64,000 nucleotides of DNA from Deltaproteobacteria bacterium (GTDB lineage: Bacteria; Myxococcota_A; UBA9042). The notes under the pieces are model-generated. The model saw only the letters and a program-made list of their open reading frames with translations, was not told the DNA's origin and made no database searches. Both the position numbers and the translations under genes were made by a program. The stretch is taken from contig JACKFC010000005.1 of assembly GCA_020632665.1 (NCBI GenBank), forward strand, positions 62,001-126,000. The letters are read 5' to 3'. Of the stretch, positions 59,353-64,000 are shown piece by piece (positions within the stretch are counted from its first letter, which is position 1; every line of letters starts with the position of its first letter).

Positions 59353-60154
59353 GGCGGCGCCGCACCGACTCGACCGCGTCGATCACCCGGCTCGCGATGG
59401 TGAAGCGGCCGCGCCAACCGGGGTTGTCCTGGCCCCAGCCCTGCGCGGTCGAGGGGCGCTGCAGCGAAGTGTCGTGGCCATCGTCCTTGCCGTGATGCGC
59501 CTCCGACGCGGCCTTGGCGGCCTCGGCGGCCTCGGCTTCCTTCTCGAGCTCGGGGCGACGGATCGGCAGCTTCACCCGCTCGGGCGAGGTGCCACGCAAC
59601 GAGGGCGGCACCGGCTGGGCGATATCCTCGCGCAGCGCGTCCTCGATTGTCGTCGCGAGGTGACCGAGGTTGTCGAGCGCGTCTTTGCCCAGCGGCGCGA
59701 GCAGGGCGCCGATGCGGCGGTTGGCGTGGCGCAGGGCGTCGACCAGGTGTGCCGCGCCGGGCTGCAGCACGATCATCTGTTGCCGCGCGTCGCCGGGCAC
59801 CGGGTTGCGCACGATCGCGCCGCGCTGCTCGAGTTGATCGAGCATTCCGGTCAGCGAACCCGGCCGGATCGCCAAGGCGTCCGCGACCTGCCGGGCAGTG
59901 AGGCCCGACTGGCTGCGCGCCACGGCGGCGACGACCTGCAGCTGCCCGGGCGTCGCGTCGACTTCGCGGGCGACCTCACCGATGGCGCGGGTCACGATCT
60001 TGCTGATGTGGTCGAGGCAATTCGCGACGTCGAGGTCATAGAGATCGGGCAGCTCGAATTGCGCAGGCTCGGCGATCGTTCGGCGTCCTGACGAACGGCC
60101 CCTTCCGCCCCTTCGCGAGGCCCCTCTGCGGGACGTTTTCTTGGCAGCCGGCAT
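59339..60154 (-). CDS. MarR-family transcriptional regulator with long C-terminal tail
   Basis: 271 residues, longer than typical MarR (about 150). A basic Lys/Arg/Gly-rich N-terminus (1-30), the winged helix around residues 65-135 (GQLQVVAAVARSQSGLTARQVADALAIRPGSLTGMLDQLEQRGAIVRNPVPGDARQQMI), then a dimerisation region, then 100 extra residues that are charged and Ala/Glu-rich. Probably cytoplasmic and ligand-responsive. Has a TTGACA-17-TACGGT promoter at 60213-60241. The tail may bind a partner; its function is not known. Confidence 0.87.
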   Translation of the reverse strand: MPAAKKTSRRGASRRGGRGRSSGRRTIAEPAQFELPDLYDLDVANCLDHISKIVTRAIGEVAREVDATPGQLQVVAAVARSQSGLTARQVADALAIRPGSLTGMLDQLEQRGAIVRNPVPGDARQQMIVLQPGAAHLVDALRHANRRIGALLAPLGKDALDNLGHLATTIEDALREDIAQPVPPSLRGTSPERVKLPIRRPELEKEAEAAEAAKAASEAHHGKDDGHDTSLQRPSTAQGWGQDNPGWRGRFTIASRVIDAVESVRRRRDDG

Positions 60155-60212
60155 GGCAGCACTCCCTAATGGTTCGGCGCCGTAGCAACGCCATTTCGAC
60201 ACCCGCAGCAAA

Positions 60213-60241
60213 ACCGTAGGAGCGGGCCACCAGCTTGTCAA
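60213..60241 (-). promoter_or_regulatory. marR promoter with consensus -35
   Basis: Minus strand: -35 TTGACA (60236-60241), 17-base spacer, -10 TACGGT (60213-60218). The best -35 match in the window, 58 bases before the ATG. Confidence 0.6.
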
Positions 60242-60323
60242 CGTCCACCTTCGCCGCATCGCGATCTGACGAGACGGCGCGGCGGCAGTTCGGTGGCGAA
60301 CCAGGGAGGCTGTCGAAAGGGCG

Positions 60324-61193
60324 TTACGTCGGCAATTCTGCGTCGCTGACGGATCGCCACGTGGCCCCGTCCTTCAACGCGCGAAGTTCGGTGAAGGCGA
60401 CGACGTCCGGTTCGCCCAAGGCGCGTACGGTATGGGCCTGAAAACCGGCGCGCACGCTCGGACTCATGCCACGAAGGAAGGGATTGGTGGCCCGCTCCTC
60501 GGCCATGGTCGAGGGGACACAGCTGCCGCCCTCGGCCAGGACCGCGCGGGATCGCCGGATCCGCTCGGCCAGCGCAGGGTTGGCGGCGTCGACGACCCAG
60601 GCAAAGCGGAGGTTGCTCCAGGTATATTCGTGCGCGCAGCAGACCAGCGTCGCATCGGGCAGCGAGGCGAGGCGGCGCAGGCTCTGGTGCATCGCTGCCG
60701 GCGGGCCATCGAAGAGGTAGCCACAGCCCGCGGTGAACATCGTATCGCCGCAGAAGACCGCGCCCGGCACGACGAAGCTGACGTGGCCGTCGAGGTGGCC
60801 GTCGGTGCGCCAGACTTCGGCGCTCAGGCGACCCACTGTGGCCCGATCCCCTTCGTCCACCGGATCGGTGCAGCCGGGCGTGGCGAGCGCCGCACCGGCG
60901 GGGGCAAAGACGCGCAGCGACGACAAGCGCCCGCGCCGCGCCAGATCGCGATTGCAGCCGATGTGATCGCCGTGGGTGTGGGTATTCCAGATGGTCGTCA
61001 GGCGCACGCCGAGCCGTTCACAAAGCGCGAGGTAGGGCCCCGCCTCGGGGCCGTCCACGGCGGCGGCTTCACCGGTCTCGCGGCAGACGACGAGCCAGCC
61101 CAGGTTGTCCTCGCCGAGCGGAACCTGGTGCAACTCTCCCGCGCCGTCGGCGATGACGAAGGGACCGGCGGGTCGACGGACGACGTGTGTCAT
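60324..61193 (-). CDS. Glyoxalase II-like metallo-beta-lactamase-fold hydrolase
   Basis: 289 residues. The metal motif THTHGDHIG near residue 71-79 and later VWRTDGHLDGHVSFVVPGAVFCGDTMF and CCAHEY give the dinuclear-metal set of hydroxyacylglutathione hydrolases (GloB). It hydrolyses S-lactoylglutathione or a related thioester in the cytoplasm; other glyoxalase II-like activities are possible because the glutathione-binding C-terminal residues are divergent. ATG overlaps the stop of the PrsW-like gene (ATGA). Last gene of a three-gene coupled set. Confidence 0.9.
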   Translation of the reverse strand: MTHVVRRPAGPFVIADGAGELHQVPLGEDNLGWLVVCRETGEAAAVDGPEAGPYLALCERLGVRLTTIWNTHTHGDHIGCNRDLARRGRLSSLRVFAPAGAALATPGCTDPVDEGDRATVGRLSAEVWRTDGHLDGHVSFVVPGAVFCGDTMFTAGCGYLFDGPPAAMHQSLRRLASLPDATLVCCAHEYTWSNLRFAWVVDAANPALAERIRRSRAVLAEGGSCVPSTMAEERATNPFLRGMSPSVRAGFQAHTVRALGEPDVVAFTELRALKDGATWRSVSDAELPT

Positions 61194-62194
61194 TCGTTCT
61201 CTCCTGCGTCGGCGAGGATCCGCAGCTCGTCGCGCAACGCCACGATCTCCGCTTGCAGTGCCTCTGGGGCGCGCCTGCCGAGCTGCCTCGCTTGGGTCAG
61301 CCGCAAACCGAGGCGGACGCCGACCTCGACGGTCTGCTTGCGGTGCGCGAGCGCGCGCGGCGGCCGCCCGGTCGCGCGTTGCAGCCACGAGCCGATATAG
61401 CGCGCCAGGGCCCGGTCGAGGGTGCCGCGCTCGACTTCGGCGGAGAGGCCACAGCGAATCGCGACCGCCTCGCCGAGGATGCAGAGCTGATAGATGGCGA
61501 AGAGGCCGAAGAACGCGAGCGGCAGCAGCAGCATCATGCTGCCGATCAGCGAGCCCTCGGCGTGCAGCGGCGCGTCGAAGCTCGCCGCCGCATTCCAGCT
61601 CATGTGCAGCACCATCGCGCCAGCGAGTCCCGCGCCGGCGATCACCGCGCGCATACCGGGCGGGCGAAAGCGCGACGCGCCGATGGCGGCGCCGACGAGG
61701 CTGGTCGCGACGCCGTGCATCATCCCGGACCAGAGCGTGCGGATCACCACCAGCGCCAGCCAGCCGCCAACGGCACCCTCGAGCGCCTGCCCGGCGAAGT
61801 AGAGGAAATTCTCGGTCGCGGCGAAGCCGAAGCCGGCCGCCGCGCCGTAGACGAAGCCGTCCACCGGGCCGTCGTAGTGCCGTCGACCTTGCCGCGAGGC
61901 GAGCAAGATCAGCAGGCCCAGGGCCTTGGCCGGCTCTTCGACCAGTGGAGCGACCAGGACCGGGCCGGCGAGCGCGGCGCTCCCCGGCAACGCGAATTCG
62001 ATCGGCAGCCCGACCAGGGTCGAGAATACCATCGCCAGCATCACAGCGCCGGTGCCGCCGTAGAAGAAGAGCGACGCGACCAGCGCAGGGGGCTCGCGCT
62101 CGTAGCGGTCGAGCAGCCAGACCACCACCAGGAACGCGATCATCGGCACCGCTGCGGCGAAGATCGACAGGCCGAGCAGCAGCAACTGGATCAC
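61190..62194 (-). CDS. PrsW-family intramembrane metalloprotease
   Basis: 334 residues from a GTG that overlaps the lipoprotein stop (GTGA). Eight or so membrane helices. Active-site motifs are present: APLVEEPAKALG (EExxK) near residue 84, GAAAGFGFAATENFLYF, TLWSGMMHG near 150 and MVLHMSWNA near 185, which carry the conserved Glu, His and Asn/His of PrsW proteases. These cut anti-sigma factors or other membrane proteins. The C-terminal 90 residues are cytoplasmic, basic and helical. Coupling to a lipoprotein gene suggests its substrate or sensor. Confidence 0.88.
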   Translation of the reverse strand: MIQLLLLGLSIFAAAVPMIAFLVVVWLLDRYEREPPALVASLFFYGGTGAVMLAMVFSTLVGLPIEFALPGSAALAGPVLVAPLVEEPAKALGLLILLASRQGRRHYDGPVDGFVYGAAAGFGFAATENFLYFAGQALEGAVGGWLALVVIRTLWSGMMHGVATSLVGAAIGASRFRPPGMRAVIAGAGLAGAMVLHMSWNAAASFDAPLHAEGSLIGSMMLLLPLAFFGLFAIYQLCILGEAVAIRCGLSAEVERGTLDRALARYIGSWLQRATGRPPRALAHRKQTVEVGVRLGLRLTQARQLGRRAPEALQAEIVALRDELRILADAGENE

Positions 62195-63411
62195 GGCGTC
62201 GCCCCGCACTGCAGCCGGCCGTCGTCGGCGGCGCGCTGGAGCAAGAGATCGCTGCTTCCATCGTCGCTCACCGCTTGGCTTGAACCGGCCGCGAGCAGGC
62301 GCTTCCCGTCGAGCGCGACCGCGCGGAGCTCGGCTTTCCAATGGCCGTCCAGCGTCGCCTGCCAGCGCAGCGCGCCCTCTGCGTCCAGCCCAGCCAGCCA
62401 CGCGCCGCCGGGGTCGAGGTCGGTCGAGTGGCGTCGGCCGACCAGGACGAACTGCGCGCCATCGGCGATCAAGCCGTAGGCCGCGTCTTCGCTCTCGCCA
62501 CCGTGGAAGCGCTGCCAGAGCGTGTTGCCTTCCGCGTCCAGGCGCAGCAGCCATGCGTCGGCGCCGCCGAAGCCCTGGGCGCCGCCGCTGCGGCTGGTGC
62601 CGGCCGCGAGCATGCCGGCGCCGCTCGCCACGATCGCCTCCAGCTCGTCGTCGAGCGGGCCGCCGACGACCTGCCGCCAGCGCTCGATGCCCTTGTCGTC
62701 CAGAGCCAGGATCAGGCCTTGGCGGCCGTCGTCGGCGATGACGGCCTCGCGCCAGCCGGCGAGCACCCAGCCCTCACCGTCGGCCAGCAGCGCACGGGCC
62801 TCGGACCGCGCGTCGATGGCGAAGGTTTCGGCGTGCTGCCGGATGCCGGCGCCGTCGGTCGCGACGAAGGCGACGTATTGCGCCTTGTTGCCCTTGCTCT
62901 CGACGATCAGGCTGCCCGTCAGGCCCAAGCCGCCGTGCCCAGCTGCGAGGCCGAGGACGGTCGCTTGGCCACTGCCCAGCTGCGCCCCGTGTTGCAGCCG
63001 AGCGGTCTCGTTCAGGTTTGCGTCGAGCAGCACGATCGTGAAGCCGCCGTAGGTCGCCGCGACGCCGCCGGCGTGGGCCAGCAGCAAGGGACCGGTCGCG
63101 CTCTCGCCGAGCTTGGCGCGGGTGCCCGTGCTGCCGTCGACGCCGAATTGCTGCACGAACGCCTCGCCGCTTCCCGCAGCGAGTCGGACGCCGCCGACGG
63201 CGACGCCCTTGCCGAGCGGGAGCACCGCCGTGCCGCGTTCGTCGGCACCTTCGTCGCTGCGAACGGTCCACAAGCTGGTCGGCTGGTCACAGACGTCCGC
63301 TTCGGGCGCGTCGCTGCCGCAGCCCGTCGCGAGGGTGAGCAGCGCCGCCGCCGCGACCTCCGCCCACCGCCTCACGGCTGCAGTCACGGTGCTGTTCGGT
63401 GTGCTGCTCAC
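62191..63411 (-). CDS. Lipoprotein with beta-propeller-like repeats
   Basis: 406 residues from a GTG with GGAGG upstream. Signal and lipobox LATGC at about residue 31. The rest holds several similar segments, each with a Trp or Leu strand and a GxxxxDxxG turn (for example GIERWRQVVGGPLDDELEAIVASGAGMLAAGTSRSG, GNTLWQRFHGGESEDAAYGLIADGAQFVLVGRR, ALRWQATLDGHWKAELRAVALDGKRLLAAGSS), spaced about 55 residues, consistent with a quinoprotein- or WD-like propeller. Acidic Gly/Asp loops recall calcium-binding surface proteins. Unknown function; coupled to PrsW. Confidence 0.78.
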   Translation of the reverse strand: MSSTPNSTVTAAVRRWAEVAAAALLTLATGCGSDAPEADVCDQPTSLWTVRSDEGADERGTAVLPLGKGVAVGGVRLAAGSGEAFVQQFGVDGSTGTRAKLGESATGPLLLAHAGGVAATYGGFTIVLLDANLNETARLQHGAQLGSGQATVLGLAAGHGGLGLTGSLIVESKGNKAQYVAFVATDGAGIRQHAETFAIDARSEARALLADGEGWVLAGWREAVIADDGRQGLILALDDKGIERWRQVVGGPLDDELEAIVASGAGMLAAGTSRSGGAQGFGGADAWLLRLDAEGNTLWQRFHGGESEDAAYGLIADGAQFVLVGRRHSTDLDPGGAWLAGLDAEGALRWQATLDGHWKAELRAVALDGKRLLAAGSSQAVSDDGSSDLLLQRAADDGRLQCGATP

Positions 63412-63420
63412 GGTGCCTCC

Positions 63421-64000
63421 TCACGCACCAGGGCACGGCTCGTCGTCGCAGACGTCGACGATCGTGCCGGTGGCGAAGAAGTGCATCATCTGCTCGATGT
63501 ATTTCGGGTTGCCGCGGGGCTTGCCGTGCGGATCGCCAACGGTGTCGTAGGGCGGCTTCGGCCCGGGCGCCGGCCACGGGTTGCCGAAATCCCAGTTGAT
63601 CAGCGCCGAGCCCTGGATCGGGTAGGGCGTCGGCGTGACGAGGTCCACCGTCTTGCCGTAGTGCGGCGCGAGCGCGACACCGAGACCGCTGCGGGCCGTG
63701 ATCTCGTTGGTCACCAGCGCCACCTGCCAATCGCCCTTGGCGCTGGCGAAGATGGCATGGTGCGCCGGCGTATCCGGGAAGGGCTCCGCCGAGAGGTGGC
63801 GGGCGTAGCTGACCGGGTCGGCCTGGTCCCAGAGCACCTGCCCGCCGGCGAGCAGCACGGCGCGGTCGATGACGCCCTCGTAGCGCGCCCGCATGATGAA
63901 GAAATACGGGATGAAGTCGGTCGAGCGGCGGAGCAGGATCGAGTAGTTCTGGCCGGGAACGCCGAGCACGGCGCGGGTGACCTCCTGGCTCAGCGCGACG
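63421..64000 (-). CDS. C-terminal part of a secreted or periplasmic protein, cut by the window edge
   Basis: At least 193 residues, open to the right edge. Strings VTRAVLGVPGQNYSILLRRS, FIMRARYEGVIDRAVLLAGGQVLWDQADPVSY, HAIFASAKGDWQVALVTNEITARSGLGVALAPHYGKTV and FGNPWPAPGPKPPYDT. The FxxGxVDRAVLLAGGQ and AKGDWQVALVTNE pieces recall secreted alpha/beta-hydrolase or bacterial tannase/esterase-like proteins, but this is weak. Ends CDDEPCPGA with two Cys. The gap to the lipoprotein gene is nine bases, so it is probably cotranscribed. The N-terminus lies outside the window. Confidence 0.6.
   Translation of the reverse strand, partial: VALSQEVTRAVLGVPGQNYSILLRRSTDFIPYFFIMRARYEGVIDRAVLLAGGQVLWDQADPVSYARHLSAEPFPDTPAHHAIFASAKGDWQVALVTNEITARSGLGVALAPHYGKTVDLVTPTPYPIQGSALINWDFGNPWPAPGPKPPYDTVGDPHGKPRGNPKYIEQMMHFFATGTIVDVCDDEPCPGA

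Overview
The window is about 70% GC, tightly packed, and carries genes on both strands. The organism is most likely a diderm of the Myxococcota or related former deltaproteobacterial lineages. The reasons are the many lipoproteins with Asp/Ser/Thr/Gly-rich or Ala/Pro-rich linkers just after the lipobox Cys, an aerotolerance-type MoxR/DUF58/VWA operon, menaquinone rather than ubiquinone synthesis, a murein endopeptidase of the MepA type, and promoters that look like TTGxxx-17-TA(G/C)CxT. This placement is an inference. No rRNA, tRNA, CRISPR array, insertion sequence, phage gene or integrase was seen, and no gene-free stretch is longer than about 285 bases (30911-31191 is the longest), so the window reads as ordinary chromosome.

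Layout. 1-5114 (minus): a Bat-type operon (MoxR, DUF58, a BatD-like/RDD fusion, two VWA proteins; the last is cut by the window edge). 5248-9556: a large surface lipoprotein, divergent from a LuxE-like acyl-protein synthetase coupled to a PlsC acyltransferase. 9553-12988: a HAD-like protein lacking its nucleophile, a 2-Cys peroxiredoxin with a good promoter and terminator, a solitary Dam methylase and a TlpA-like thioredoxin lipoprotein. 13107-22367: a radical SAM protein with a long C-terminal extension, lipoproteins, a long-chain acyl-CoA synthetase, MoaA and a rhomboid protease. 22469-26984: GreA/B-like protein, aroA, aroC and menF, an operon taking shikimate-pathway carbon to isochorismate. 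27064-31806: a metzincin lipoprotein, a Tat-exported HEAT protein, an outer-membrane-like protein, a polytopic membrane protein and a chalcone-isomerase-like protein.

31941-39336 is a menaquinone locus: menA, a menC-menE fusion, a polyprenyl diphosphate synthase, DAHP synthase and menG in one minus-strand operon. A plus-strand thioesterase (probable menI) lies wholly antisense to the 3' part of the menC-menE reading frame. A GbsR/MarR-type regulator faces menA across overlapping promoters with a 20-bp dyad. menB and menD are not in the window. 39436-41882 holds a lipoprotein, trpS and a TVP38/DedA-like membrane protein.

41887-47173 is the most unusual region. It holds a radical SAM gene divergent from a translationally coupled set: an unknown basic protein, an E1-like adenylyltransferase, a CysO/ThiS-like ubiquitin-fold carrier ending Gly-Gly-Cys, a JAMM peptidase fused to a degenerate E1-like domain, and a PAS protein with a broken GGDEF motif. 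It looks like a sulfur-carrier or protein-modifier system whose carrier must be trimmed by its own JAMM peptidase.

47223-64000 holds a MepA-HEAT fusion, a cyclophilin lipoprotein with Ala-rich heptads, two unknown proteins, a methyltransferase with a nitronate-monooxygenase-like enzyme, murB-recQ, an RsuA-like pseudouridine synthase with a MarR regulator, a coupled lipoprotein-PrsW-glyoxalase II operon, and a secreted-looking protein cut by the right edge.
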